Source: Brienomyrus brachyistius
Lineage: Eukaryota; Chordata; Actinopteri; Osteoglossiformes; Mormyridae
DNA length: 64,000 nt
Assembly (NCBI RefSeq): GCF_023856365.1
Contig: NC_064554.1
Coordinates: forward strand, 1,851,001 to 1,915,000
Reading direction: 5' to 3'
Under the pieces are notes generated by a model that saw only the letters and a program-made list of their open reading frames with translations, had not been told where the DNA came from and made no database searches. Numbering within the stretch: the stretch's first letter is position 1; the number at the start of each line of letters is the position of its first letter. This document shows positions 45,674 through 57,414 of this stretch, one piece after another. The position numbers and the translations under genes were made by a program.

Positions 45674-46717
45674 GCTTTAAGCTCCTGAGTGCTTGTTCTT
45701 TTGTAAATGCTCTCCAGACTTGGGGAATATCACCTTGTCCATGGAATTTTCTGCTGTAATGGAGAATGATTTAAATTCTTCATTTACCTGCTTAATTATC
45801 ATCTCAAGAGACCTTTCCATCACTTCCTGAAGGAAATCAATGTCAGTAACAATGTCAGTAATATCTTGATGGTTCATAACTTTGATGTCATTTTCTCCAA
45901 ATCTCAGTTCATCAGTCAGCTGTCTGGAAAACACCTTAAGCCACATGTTAACATCACCTTTACTCTGTTTGGTTTCCTCTGTTTGTTGCATGAACTAAAG
46001 ACTGATGTTTCTGCTTAATATTGATTTTGATTAAAGGAAAAATTTTGGATGTGTTCTTGGCGTGGAGATACGTTTTCACCTTACGTTTTATGAATTTGTT
46101 GAAGTGTTTCTCTGGGTTATGTATGTACTCCATGAACTTGTCAAAGTTCTCTTCCTGTGCCAGTGATCTCAGGATGTGAACCTCCAAACCTGATCTGTTC
46201 CCACTAAAGGCTGGGAAACTGGCCCTCATTTCTCCAGCTATATCAATGGCTGTTTTGTCACACACTCCCTGACAAATGGATCCTTTCAGTTTGGTGCAGA
46301 TGAACTCTGTAAACACTGCTGGTGATGTTGCCCCCTGACAGTTGCTTTTGAAGATGCTGCAGTACTGCGGTTTCATACTGGCTAGGTACATTTCCACATC
46401 ATTTTTTTCCTTGAACTCCATGTGAAACTTAGTAAATTTCCTCTCTGCAATTTCACACACATAGAGCAAAAGGTTTATTATTCTTTTTTCAACAAAAGTT
46501 TTTGGTGTTTTCATTCAAACTCCTTCACTTTCTTTTTGACAGCATGTTGTATTTCCTGAATGTAACTGTCATTGTAGCCCATTGTTGATATTGGTTTGTT
46601 GTTAATGTATGCCTCCATTTCTTTAGCAACATCATTCAACAGTCTCCTTATTCGATCTTCATCTTCTGGTGTTAGGCCCTTGTTTGATGTAGGAGATTCC
46701 AGACTTACATCGCTCAA
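45674..46717 (-). pseudogene. gvin1-like C-terminal fragment, rearranged and frameshifted
   Basis: It is homologous to gvin1-like residues around the end of the giant exon. The blocks are EDEDRIRRLLNDVAKEMEAY (46660 region), LLYVCEIAERKF, VCDKTAIDIAGEMRASFP, QEENFDKFMEYIHNPEKHF and GDVNMWLKVFSRQLTDELRF. The frame breaks near 46511 and near 45975. An internal deletion removes the Cys/His cluster and joins the remainder out of frame to the terminal bases. The N-terminal and G domains are absent. At the codon corresponding to the stop in the main gene it has AAA (46371-46373). Confidence 0.92.
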
Positions 46718-46735
46718 GGACTGAAAAAACTACAT

Positions 46736-47430
46736 TCCTCAGACACTTGTTATGGAGAACTGAAAAATTAGTAGAAGCCATTGTTCACTGCAAGTAGCAC
46801 TATTGTTATGAACTAACATATGACATTCAGAGATATATGACTAAACTTTATGTTTGGTTTTTTCAGAAACAACAGTGAAACCACTTACGGTGAATTACTA
46901 AAACCTGTATGTATATGAATTTGTATGTTTAGACTTTTTTTTGCATGTTGTTTAATAATACAACATTAGCTACCTACAATATACTACAGTGAAAAATGCT
47001 GAATGAGATTTTGTACAGAAAATAAGTATCAAAGGAAAAAAGCTTTAATCAGTTTTTTTAAAATGGCCATAATCCATTCACACATCATTTTTTCCATAAC
47101 ATCTCTCTCTCTCCGTATCTTAAGTTTCTCTTGGCAGTAGCTCAGACCCAAAAGCAGCTCAAACCCAGCACCTTAACATCAGAACACATTTGCACACAAC
47201 GGTAAGTGGCACATTTGTATAATTCTTGTGTTTACTTAGCATTAATGCTGACTTACAGGCTATGCTGAGGGAGGCTGTTCTGTGCATTCGCTGGTGTGAG
47301 ACACCTCTGCATGTGACTGAAAGCCAATAAGTCTGTAACAGAAACAAAATTCCAGCACTAACATTCACCAGCATGAGTAAAGCAGAACGTCCTCTGATTG
47401 GCTATCTAAACATACCTCCTTTTCCCCATA
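46736..47430. other. Geneless stretch with a diverged repeat
   Basis: 46985-47095 resembles 42713-42830 (shared AAAATGGCCATAATCCATTC and GAAA-CTTT segments), so it is a dispersed repeat of unknown type. Nothing else is supported. Confidence 0.45.
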
Positions 47431-47431
47431 A

Positions 47432-47800
47432 TTACACACACACACACACACTCACTCACATGTAGGGGATACCTATACTTATGGGGGCCAGCTCATTCAC
47501 TTCTATGGGAAAAATGCTAACGCTAACTATGACAACCTTAACCCCCACCCTGCCCTAACCATAACCATTAGTAACCAAGCAAAATACAAGAGTTTTTGTA
47601 TTTTTAGTTTTTTCATAGCAGTCACTGATTTTTTTAAAATAGAGTTTTCCCTTATGGGGACCTGGAAAAGGGACAAAAAATGGATATTTATCACGTTATG
47701 GGGACATTGTGTGCCCATAAGGATAGGTATACCCGCTCACACACACACACACACACTCACTCATACACACACACACACACTCACTCACACACACACACAT
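47432..47800. mobile_element. MITE inserted in a (CA)n microsatellite
   Basis: The element is about 47463-47735 with inverted ends GGGGATACCTATACTTATGG and, inverted, GCGGGTATACCTATCCTTAT. Pure (CA)n/CACT tracts lie on both sides (47432-47460 and 47738-47800), so it landed inside a microsatellite. No coding. Confidence 0.75.
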
Positions 47801-47959
47801 AATAAATGACCTATGGCTGTCGGTTGTTGCTGCTCCACATTGCAAAGCTGCTCTGTGCAACAACACAGAGGGTGCAGGTACTTCTATGGGGGCGAGCAAG
47901 TGAAAGTCGACCCCCCTGTCAAAAGTTGCCCAGCTAGGCAGCCCCCATGTTGCCTACCG

Positions 47960-49060
47960 GATTGACCAGCTCTGATTACATTGGCATGAATGGATGGAAA
48001 ACCATTTAACTAACATGGATTTGATATCAGAAAGGTTATTTATGAGGTGATTTTTATCTTTATTTTTTCGCATTAGGTTTATTGTTACATTTCTGTGATC
48101 AACATAAAACCAGTCCTTGGTCTGTTTCATGCCATGCCCCACCCACTCAGAGCACAAACATGTAGCACAATGGGGGTCTTCATCAGTGCTGCACTCAGCT
48201 CACCTGGAAGATGTGCAGTATGTTACACAGCCAGTGCAGCCCTGCTTGTATCTCAGGTTTTTACAGCTTGGGTTGAGTAATGGATTGTTTGGAATATTGA
48301 GTTCAAAAAGCAGGAAACATGCAGGACATTCAGTGATAGTAAATGTCATGCCTCTTTCTTCCACTGCTATATACTTTTCTTCCTGATCTTCCCGACTGGT
48401 TCACTGCCCTGGTCACCATTACTACACCAATCAGTTTAACAAAAATTGCTACTAAGTACCAGTACAGTATGCTCTTCTAGCAAATAGAACATTTATCAGA
48501 AATCAATCATAAAGCCATAATAGAGAACACAGATATGAGCTGGTTGTCAGAACCAGAATGTGCACAATGCAAACACAGAAGTGCAACATCCCAAACAAAA
48601 GGCTAGGGGTGTGTTGGGGTGCGTGTAAAAGTAGCATAGCAGATGAATTAGGTCACCTATTTTTGGGGGTGATGGCATGACGAAAGAAATGACTCCTGTG
48701 TCAAGTAGTTCTGATGTATCGGGTTCTGTGGTGTCTGCTGGGGGGGGGGGGGTGTAGAGCTGAGAACAATTGTTTTCTGGGTTTGAGGATCTGTAATGTT
48801 TTTCACTGCCCATTTCCTGGTTCCGGAGGGTGTGCAGAGGAACACCAGTGATTTTTTTCTTCTTACTGTTCACTGCTGTCTGTTCGTGTCCTGTTTCATG
48901 GACCTCAGTATATTTGCTCTGTAAATCTAGTTGTTGTTGTTATTTATAAATTAAATTATAAAACATGCTTTTCATACATTGACCAAATTTGTGGTGAAAC
49001 ATGAGGATCCTTTAAAAATATAAGTTCATTCATTGAGCTCTTTATGAATAAAGAATTTAT
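47960..49060. other. Geneless stretch
   Basis: It contains a 13-G run at about 48740-48752. There are open frames without recognisable domains and no clear transposon termini. Confidence 0.35.
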
Positions 49061-49081
49061 ATGCAACTAGTCCTCTGTTTT

Positions 49082-50230
49082 TTTATGGACAGAATTTCTA
49101 GGCGCAGCCAGGGCGTTGAAGGTTTCCGGTTTGGTGACCTCGGGATTAGGTCTCTGCTTTTTGCAGATGATGGGGTTCTGTCACCTTCATCAGACCGTGA
49201 CCTTCGGTTCTCCCTGGAGCAGTTCACACTGTGTGAAGCAGCTGGGATGAATATCAGCACCTCCAAATCCGAGACCATGGTCCTCAGTTGGAAAAGGGTG
49301 GAGTGCTCTCTCCGGGTCGGGGAGGAGGTCCTTCCCCAAGTGGAGGATAATAATAATAGACACTTTTATTGATCCCCATAGGGAAATTGTCTTTACGCCT
49401 CCCACAACTTGCTCTTTTTTCATAGAGGAAGTTGTCTGCGAAGGACTGCCACCAGTAGCAGCGCTCAGGGAGCTGGTGGTTAAGGGCCTTGCTCAAGGAC
49501 CCACAGGCTGAGGCTGGGTTTGAACCTGTGACCTTCTGATTACAGGCACACAGGCTTAGCCCACTTAGCCACACAGTGTTTAAGTATCTTAAGGAGTTTA
49601 AGTATCTTAGGGTCTTGTTCACGAGTGAGGGAAGGATGGAGCGGGAAATGCACAGGAGGACCAGTGCAGCGTCAGCAGTGATGCGGACTCTGCATTGGCC
49701 TGTCATGGTAAAGAAGGAGCTGAGCCAAAAGGCAAAGCTCTCGATTTACCAGTCGATGTACGTTCCTACCCTCACCTATGGTCATGAGCTGTGGGTAGTG
49801 ACCGAAAGAACGAGATTGCGAGTGCAAGCCGCTGAAATGAGTTTCCTCCGCAGGGTGGCTGGGCTGTCCCTTAGAGACAGGGTGAGAAGCTCGGTCATTT
49901 GGGAGAGACTTAGTGTAGAGCTGCTGCTCCTCCACATCAAGAGTAGCCAGATGAGGTGGCTCGGGCATCTGGTCAGGATGCCTCCTGGATGCCTTCCTGG
50001 TGAGGTGTTCCCGGCATGTCCCACTGGGAGGAGGCCCCGGGGAAGACCCAGGACATGCTGGAGGGACTATGTCTCTCGGCTGGCCTGGGAACGTCTCGGG
50101 ATTCCCCGGAGGAGCTGGACAAAGTGGCTGGGGAGAGGGAAGTCTGGGTTTCCCTGCTGAGACTGCTGCCCCCGAGACCCAACCCGGAAAAGCGGTAGGA
50201 GATGGATGGATGGGTGGATGGATGGATAGT
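49082..50230 (+). mobile_element. Rex3 3' fragment, 5'-truncated, carrying a nested SINE
   Basis: Starts within RT at [19 protein letters not shown] and LLFADDGVL (49090-49185). It continues through FSLEQFTLCEAAGMNISTSK, MVLSWKRVECSL, then after the [60 protein letters not shown] and [20 protein letters not shown]. It ends in GGAAAAGCGGTAGGAGATGG plus (ATGG)n. It retains the 240 bp after FADD that the copy in pick1 intron 11 has lost. Frameshifts are present. Confidence 0.93.
49357..49577 (-). mobile_element. tRNA-derived SINE of the third family, nested in Rex3
   Basis: On the minus strand it starts GTGTGGCTAAGTGGGCTAAG (A box), has B box GGTTCAAACCC, and ends with the complement of TTATTGATCCCCATAGGGAA. 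Rex3 sequence resumes at about 49578. TTTAAGTATCTTA occurs twice just after the SINE (49578 and 49596), so the junction is rearranged and no simple target duplication can be given. Confidence 0.82.
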
Positions 50231-50639
50231 TTTCTGTTTATAAAAGAACTCATCACAGTGTCAGTCCATGACAGATATGCTAAGAAACATAAAGACCTGC
50301 CCAATAAACCCGCCAGGGTACCCTGTTGAAAACTTCTTTCATAGACGTACCAACCACTTCACTGACTTAAGCCTTATCTATGACTTATCCTTAACCTTAT
50401 CTATGTACTCCCTTTATTATACCAACAATTTCTGAGAAGAGGAATCTGTGCAAAATCCCCATTAAAAATGATCACCCAGCTGCCTACAGCAGTTAGCAGA
50501 CAACACATTAGCGCCCCCTACTGATATGCTGCCCTGTCACCATCACTAAAATAAAACAGATTCCAAATAAAACAGAACTCAACCCTGAACTGAAATATGA
50601 TGTTTGGGTAGGAAAAATTAGACAGAATAAATAATGTAT

Positions 50640-51290
50640 ATCTCTTAAGTTATTTCTCCTATTGGCATAATGTACTGACACTGCGGAAGCATTGCAGTGG
50701 TTGTCCTTCGCCCCGCCATCCCCCGCTACTCAAAGTCACAATCCTGAATGCAGTCGGGAAGGTGCTGCGTCCATCGTGGTCACACAGGGGTATCTGTGCT
50801 GGTGTGCTTCAGCTCCTTCCCGCATCCTCTCTGCACCTTCAGGGGAGGCGTATCGTCGTGGGGATGATGCAGGGCCAGTCAGTCACAGTGCGCCACAACT
50901 GTCTGCCACCCTGATACCAACCTCACTCAGTACACCATCTTGGACAGCTGCTCCAGCGGCTCACATAGTCCTGTCCAATGTCCCACTAATTTGGGGTATC
51001 ACCCTCGCTTTCGGGGGGGGACTGTAGAGCCAGACAGCAGCTTGCACTGCCAATGGTGACCCCTGACAGTGGGTATCATATGCCCGTATCTGATGTGTAC
51101 TTAAGTGAGGCTGCTGGTTACAGACGAGCCGGTGCACCTCCCCCAGGTGCTGTAGCAGGTCCTGCAAAATCTTGCGAAAAGCCTTCACCGAAGAGTGGCA
51201 GCTGTTATAACTACAAAGGGGAGACCAACTCCCCCCACAAAACTGAAAAAGGGGGATTTAGGGGGAATTTAGTGTTAGCTATCCATCATG
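50640..51290 (+). other. Unrecognised stretch with two adjacent open frames
   Basis: 50692-51027 (111 codons, Ser/Pro/Ala-rich) and 51053-51406 in another frame are open but show no domain known to me. Neither has convincing splice borders. It may be an exon or pseudogene of a host gene or chance. Function unknown. Confidence 0.25.
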
Positions 51291-51291
51291 T

Positions 51292-51438
51292 CAGGATTCT
51301 CCAACTTCATACTTGGCTTCTGATGGGCCACACCTGTTCTCAGGTAAATACCAGGAACAGGTGTGGCTTATCAGAAGCCAAGTGGGACAGAAAACCTACT
51401 GGATAGTAGCTCTCCTGGACCAGAGCTGGAGACCCCTG
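51292..51438. mobile_element. Foldback (hAT-like) MITE
   Basis: Ends CAGGATTCTCCAACTT and, inverted, CAGGGGTCTCCAGCTC. Internal arms ACTTGGCTTCTGAT-GGCCACACCTGTTC (51308-51338) and their complement (51352-51382) pair almost perfectly around a short loop. Its right end is exactly the left border of the Harbinger element below. Confidence 0.75.
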
Positions 51439-51569
51439 TGGCCTGTACTACGAAGCGGGGTAACTGGCTTATCGGGGTAACTTTGTGAGTAACTTGATGA
51501 CATGTAGTGCAACTTCGCGATTAACCCGTACTACGAACGGTGGGTAGATTTTAGTCGAGACATGTTGTT

Positions 51570-52031
51570 ATGGCAATTTACGCTAAGTCTCAAAACTGCT
51601 CCGAGCAGTTTTTGTTCTTGGTTAAGTCAATGTTTCCGCGTAAGCAAGCCCTATATGAGCACCGCCCCTCCCACTACAATTTCTCCAAAGACAATGCCGA
51701 CGTACCTCCGCTGGCATACCCGGACGATATTCTCCATGAAAGGTACAGATTTTCATCTGAGGGAATTTGTTACCTTTGCCAGTTGCTCTGTCCAGAGGTC
51801 TCTAATTCCACTCGCCGCAGCAATGCCCTCACGATCGAGCATACAGTATGCCTTGCACTCAGATATTTTGCCAGTGGCCAGTTTATGTATTACATCGGTG
51901 ATGCTGAACATCTGAGCAAGAATACTGTTTGCCGTGAGGTTTGCAAAGTGGTGCTTGCTCTATCTAAACTGTTGGATGCATTTGTGGTTTTCCCTGGTCA
52001 TTTAAGTGCTCTGCGGAATAAAGAAGGGGTT
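51570..52031 (+). pseudogene. Harbinger transposase, N-terminal exon only
   Basis: The frame reads YPDDILHERYRFSSEGICYL, LALRYFASGQFMYYIGDAEHL, SKNTVCREVCKVVLALSKLL and FVVFPGHLSALRNKEG. This is the N-terminal region that precedes the DDE domain in HARBI1-like transposases. Sequence after about 52031 no longer matches, and no IDCTH or LLGDRGY blocks follow. It parallels 54318-54700 of the neighbouring element. Confidence 0.88.
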
Positions 52032-53043
52032 TCATGCAATCGCATGTAAATCACAGTATGAAATTATTCTATTGCCATAGGGAAATTGCTTATGCTGACA
52101 CAATTTCTCATAGGATTCTCAAGGGTCATAGGCATCATCGATTGCGAATTACAGAATGCGAATTACAACTTAAGGACAGTAGAATCACAGAATCTGTGCA
52201 GAGGTCTAAATGCTATGCTATACTGTATTATGCTGGGGGAATCACACGTGTGATAAAATGCATCTACCTGGATGTGCTTGTCAGACAATGCCGACAAAGT
52301 GTCCTCACCCAAGTCCTCCTGAACAATAAAGGAATATAGGTAAAGATGCATCAACATTGGGCACACCTAGTCATTTCTGCACTTACCTGTACCTGAGGAT
52401 CACAGGAGGTGCTGGGCTCTGCAGGTGGCTGGAGCACTTGCATATTACCCCCCCCTCCGCTGCACATAACACATGAATTTGAATTTCATGATTGCACAGA
52501 TTATCACGCTGTACAATGTTATTGCAATATTACCCTGCACATAAACGGTGCACATATCTGAGGCACCAGGGTCTGACCGGACACCACCCTCAACACCCTC
52601 CACGATGGGCCGTCCTATGTTGTTGGCTACTGCCAAATTCAGCACGTCTGAAGGCTTCCGGAGGTGGCCCTCCACCTGTTGCCTTTATAGACAGCTTTTT
52701 CTTATTAGCTGTGACACATAGAAACACACTATTATCTGGAGGCTACACAGAAATCTTTCATAATGAGTATAAATACACACCCCTACCACTTGTCATGATG
52801 TTTTTATATTTCATCCTGACTTGCTGCGCAGTACGCTGTGCAGTATTACTGCATCTGGAATCATATCAGTTAAGTTACCATTAGGTTTAAATTCTGAGTA
52901 ACATCACAGTAATGGAACTTTAGAGAGCGTTACATTACTTAACAGCAAACAGGCTTACTTCTGAATTGTGACGAATTTGTGAGCCTCTGTATTTATTAAC
53001 AGTATTTCAGTTCTTTTCAGACAACGCTTCATAGTCTAATCAG

Positions 53044-53206
53044 CGACCGTGAGATATTTTAGACCAAGAATTCGTTGCCAACAAGCCTGCCTGCTTTTGT
53101 TAGCTGCAGGGGTGTTAGACTTCCCTTGTATCGTTGATTTGAACTCCTCGTAACCTTGCATGATTATCATGCACTCTGCCTCCGTAAAGTATGGCGCTCG
53201 CGCCAT
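53044..53206 (-). pseudogene. Myb/SANT-like protein of Harbinger, first exon
   Basis: From ATG at 53206 the frame reads ARAPYFTEAECMIIMQGYEE, then FKSTIQGKSNTPAANKSRQA and CWQRI, the trihelix-like DNA-binding domain of the Harbinger accessory protein. The frame ends at a stop near 53044. Later exons, if any, are degraded, although 52600-52690 on the same strand reads RPIVEGVEGGVRSDPG, which resembles the downstream part of this protein. Confidence 0.78.
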
Positions 53207-53708
53207 GACTCAAACAGTGCCTTGCGCTGCCGATCGTGCTCCATTTATGTGAACGAGCACAAGCACCGATTAAGTTAACACCAATTGAACAAATCAACTT
53301 CTTAACTGGCGTCGTAGTACTGATTAGCCTCGATTGATTCAACCTGATTTTGTCAACCTCGCGTTCACAAATTACCTCGGGGTTAAGTTTGATTTGGTTA
53401 AACTCCCTTGGTAGTATAGGCCACTGATCTATGGTGTTCTGAGAGTTGCCTAGTTTTGGAGATACCAGCTGTAGAAATGCCTGTCTTCTTTTGAATATAA
53501 TGGGACTGAATGACATTATTTCTATGGCAATTCTCCTGTTCCCCACACTGATACATGGCTTAATGTATTGAATGGGCAGCTGCCGTTAGCACTTCCCTTT
53601 ATTTTCGCCTGTTCGAGTTTGGCCAGTGGTTTGTCTTGCTTTACTTTAAATAAAGTCCCTTGTTTTGTTGGGTTGTTCCTCTGTTCTTGACCATGCCCAT
53701 TTGTAACA

Positions 53709-53830
53709 GGAATCAGATATGGAGGGAATTAAATGGCATCATACAACAAGGAAAGGGAGCGAAGATTCACTGTGTGGGGAAGGGATGGGAAAACTACTGT
53801 GACGACTTTGAGTGTGGATTGTGGACTGAT
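53709..53830 (+). repeat. Dispersed repeat, second copy of 25020-25130
   Basis: Shares GGAGGGAA-TAAATG, CAACAAGGAAAGGGAG and TCACTGTGTGGGGAAGGG with 25.0 kb. It ends shortly before the Harbinger terminus at 53914. Confidence 0.7.
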
Positions 53831-54317
53831 CACCATCTAGTTCAGGCAATTCACATTGTGATGACTCTGAGTGCCATGAGTGCTGTCGCTATACCTGCGA
53901 GCCGGTTAAACCTGGGGGCTGTTCCACGAAGCGAGCTAACCTCAAAAGTCAGGCTTATTTCGACAATCCCGGCTTAATTTTTCCAAATTCGGTTCCACGA
54001 ACGAGGCTAACCTGAAGCTCCGCTTAGTTACTATGTCAACATATGCTCTTGGACAAGCCTGCTCCGTGGCAGGTTAGCTGTGAAGCTTAGCTTAGCTTGA
54101 TGAATATGATTGGACAAGCCATGTGATGTCACAGCACGACATTCTGCGGGGCTGGGATTATTCTGATGCTGTTCTTCCTCTCTCACTCTCTCTCTCCCTC
54201 ACTCACACACATCAACCCTCCAAAATAAAATTATTACAGATTACATGCAGATGATTCCAATTACTCAGAAAGTTTAAAATGACAAGGAGTGCATTGAAGA
54301 CTTTTACATGAATAACC

Positions 54318-55670
54318 ATGGCGTGCCCGTTTATTCATAATCCAGTTGATGAGGGAGTGCGGCTCATTCGTAGAGCTTTAAGGCAACAGGTTCCACAAGT
54401 ACTTTCGCCCAGGATAGATCCGTTACATTTTCCTGATGATAATTTATATGATCGCTATAGATTTAGCAGACGCAGTATTGCATATTTGTGTCAGTTATTG
54501 GAACCTTACATTTCTAAAAACACACGTCGCTCTAAAGCCCTTACGGTTGCACAGTCTTTGTGTATCGCTTTGCGTTACTTTGCCAGTGGTTCATTTCTGT
54601 ACAGTGTGGGGGATGCTGAACATTTAAGCAAAGCTATACAGTGTAAATCAGGAAGGTTTACGTTGCGTTAAAGTCCTTTTTAAATATATTCATTACCTTT
54701 CCTGGCCACCGAGGAATTCTTGCCGTTAAGGAAACTTTCTTTGGAATTAATGGTGCTGAATCTTTAAACATCTACTCATTTACAACACATAAATCATTAC
54801 GTAACTAATCGATAAGTAACTGAATTTAATTTGTCAGGCTTTCCTAACGTCATTGGAGCCATTGACTGTACACACGTGAGGATAAAGGCTCCAGCAGGTC
54901 CAACAGAGCCTGATTACATAAACCGCAAATTATATCACAGTATTAATGTGCAGGTAAGTACTGATAATACCTCACATTTATATATGAGGTGAAAGTGTAG
55001 TCGTCCAACAATATCAATGTATGTCATTACCATTTCCTAAAATGTTTCAGATGGCATGCACTGCTGAACATCTAATTTCAAACATTTTGGCAAAAAGGCC
55101 AGGATCAGTACTGATGCCAAAATTTTTCGCGAGTCTTCTTTGGCTCAAAGCCTCAGACAAGGCAAGTCAACTAAAATTCACAAATACACTATAGTTTATT
55201 ATACTACAGTCTAATGTGTCTACGTTCATTCTATTATAGGAATTTTTCCTGGTGTGCTGCTTGGTGACAGAGGGTACCCATGTCTGCCCTTTCTTCTCAC
55301 ACCATATACAGATCCTGCAACACAAGGAGAAAGACATTTCGACCATGCCCATTGTAAGACAAGGGCACGCATTGAAATGACCTTTGGACAGTTAAAATCC
55401 AGGTTTAACTGCCTGCAGCATCTCAGAGTCACACCAGACAGAACGTGTGACATTGTAGTAGCCTGTGCAATTTTGCATAATGTGGCCATACTGCAGCAGG
55501 AGCGTATGCCAATAATGATGCAGGATGAGCAATGGGAAGAGGGCATAGCAGTGGAAGACCACATGGGTGGTAGAGCTGTGATAGATGTGTACGCAAAACA
55601 TATTTTGGTTGATTTTGTTGTAAATTTCATTTATGTATTCCCCCCCCCCCCCCCCCCGAGAAACAATTAG
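54318..55670 (+). pseudogene. Harbinger DDE transposase (HARBI1-like), frameshifted
   Basis: The nuclease catalyses cut-and-paste transposition. Exon 1 (54318 on) has DDNLYDRYRFSRRSIAYLCQ and ALRYFASGSFLYSVGDAEHL. The frame slips near 54645 and continues with YVALKSFLNIFITFPGHRG and LAVKETFFGI. Exon 54838-54953 has GAIDCTHVRIKAP (first Asp). Exon 55051-55160 has AEHLISNILAKRPGSV, then, after a one-base slip, the second Asp in DAKIFRESSLAQS. Exon 55240-55670 has VLLGDRGYPCLPFLLTPY, RIEMTFGQLKSRF (Glu) and DIVVACAILHNVA. All catalytic blocks are present, but in three frames, so the copy is inactive. GT-AG borders at 54954, 55050 and 55240 look intact. Confidence 0.9.
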
Positions 55671-56643
55671 AGACATTTCTTCATTTTTATTTAATCTTTC
55701 ATATCCTGTTGGGGGGAAGCATTTACAACAGTGAACACTGAATGTAGACATTAAAGTGATGTTAATCACTTACATCTCTCTCCAGTTTTTTAATTTCAAG
55801 CTTCAGTTTTTTTTATTTCCAGTTGTCTATATTCAAGGTCTGCTTTTCGGACGTCTATTTCCTGGATCAAATACCTCTTGTCAATAGCACGGATATCTGT
55901 CTCATTAGGAGGAAACAATAGGAATTATTCATTCATTCTTATTACATTAAACAGTTCATTACTTCTTTCTTTGACTGTCTTGGAGGGCAGTGCTGATGAG
56001 GGCTGAGAGCGTCGCCCACCTGGTTCTTCAGACTCCTGTACACAGCAAATACTGCATGGGTTTATAAGGAAGAGACAAATGTTATTCGCTGCAAAATAGT
56101 TTAAAGTTCATATAGCTAGCATTTCTGAGCAAACAGAAACCGTTTCCTCACTCTCCTGCGTCGTGGATGGCCCAGCGATCTGCAAAAAGGGAACATTTGT
56201 GGTCATGGTAAATATAACCAACAATGCAGTAAAATTCAACTTTAGTCACATACAAAGTATGACATGCAGTGGTATGCTTATTGCTGTACAATGCCTGACT
56301 ATAAGTATTAACAGTACAACTAAAGTAAAAGTGTTTCCATTAGAAGCGGGACTTAACTTACAGAATTAACTTAAGTGAACAAAAACCACAATACATGACA
56401 GAATTAGCAGCAGATAAAGGCATTGGACCGAAACATTAAATATAAAACCCACAGTTATTGCAGTGTATATAATTAAATACATATACAAAGTATATGATTA
56501 AATACAATACTCACAACAGATTCTAATGACTGTTGTTCAGGATCCAAGAGGGTCAAGACACCACCCACTGCTGTAATGCATTAGAATATTTAAGACATTT
56601 AACAGAAAGCAAGGCAGACAGGAGAAAAAGAGTAAAGACCTAC

Positions 56644-57414
56644 CATACCTCTAACATAAGATTGCACATGACTAGAAGGAACAACGTCTGAGGATGTTCC
56701 TCCCTCAATCCCATCAATAATAGGCCGTGCACAGTTCTGTGTAAGGACCATCACCTCGGCTGGGGTACAGGCTGCAGGGGGTGGGCCCCCGGCTGCGGAA
56801 GGTGGACCCCCGGCTGGGGGAGGTGGGCCCCCAGCCGCAGCTCTCTTTTTGGTGGCTAAATTATACAAATGCAAAGCGGGTTTTAAATGAATTCTTTAAA
56901 AATGTAGTTCTAATTAGATTTACCGTTTACCATTCTGAGGAATATTTTTGTATTTAATCTTCACTTGCTGCCAGGACCTTTTCGTTCCACTCATGTTGCT
57001 CCTTAAACCAAGCATTATTAATAATTACAATTACATATCACTTTTTATCCAAGATGGACCCATATAATTAACATGCTGTCCTGTTTATCAATCTGTTAAA
57101 ATAACCTTAAAGTACCTTACAACTGGTAACAAAATGCATATGAAAAGGAAATATTAATGACTATACATTTTGAAGGCTTGAAACTGTTCTCATTTAGTTG
57201 TTAAATATTTTTACATCCTTAACACAAAGATTACTTAAATCATGTTCTTACGCATTTCACCTGTCAGCTATTTTCTGCCATGCAGCCTCACGAGCTTTGA
57301 TAATACGGCTCGTGTCCCCCTTTCTAGTTATTATATCTTTATAGTCCTCATAGGCTTGCCATAATAATTCTTGCTCTGCCTGGGAAAAAACCGCAGCACT
57401 TTCCTTTGCTTCCA
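56644..57414 (-). CDS. Myb/SANT-like DNA-binding protein of Harbinger element
   Basis: This is the accessory protein that in active Harbinger elements binds the termini and brings the transposase to the nucleus. Exons on the minus strand: 57414-57261 from ATG (VFSQAEQELLWQAYEDYKD, IKAREAAWQKIAD, then donor GTGAAA), 57001-56931 (MSGTKRSWQQVKIKYKNIPQ, the KRxWxQVKxKYKN family signature, donor GTAAAC), and about 56855-56644 (KKRAAAGGPPPPAGGPP, then AEVMVLTQNCARPIIDGIEG). The last exon contains a Gly-Pro repeat. No disabling mutation is obvious in the exons seen, unlike the transposase. The true 3' end may lie in a further exon (CTCACTCTCC region near 56150). Confidence 0.72.

Larger units (their letters stand above)
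51436..53426 (+). mobile_element. Harbinger element, internally deleted
   Basis: 51439-53423, with ends TGGCCTGTACTACGAAG and, inverted, TGGCCTATACTACCAAG. CTG on both sides (51436-51438, 53424-53426) fits a 3-bp target duplication. It carries the 5' part of a transposase gene on the plus strand and the 5' part of a Myb/SANT-like gene on the minus strand. The two start near opposite ends and converge. The central DDE exons are missing. Confidence 0.82.
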
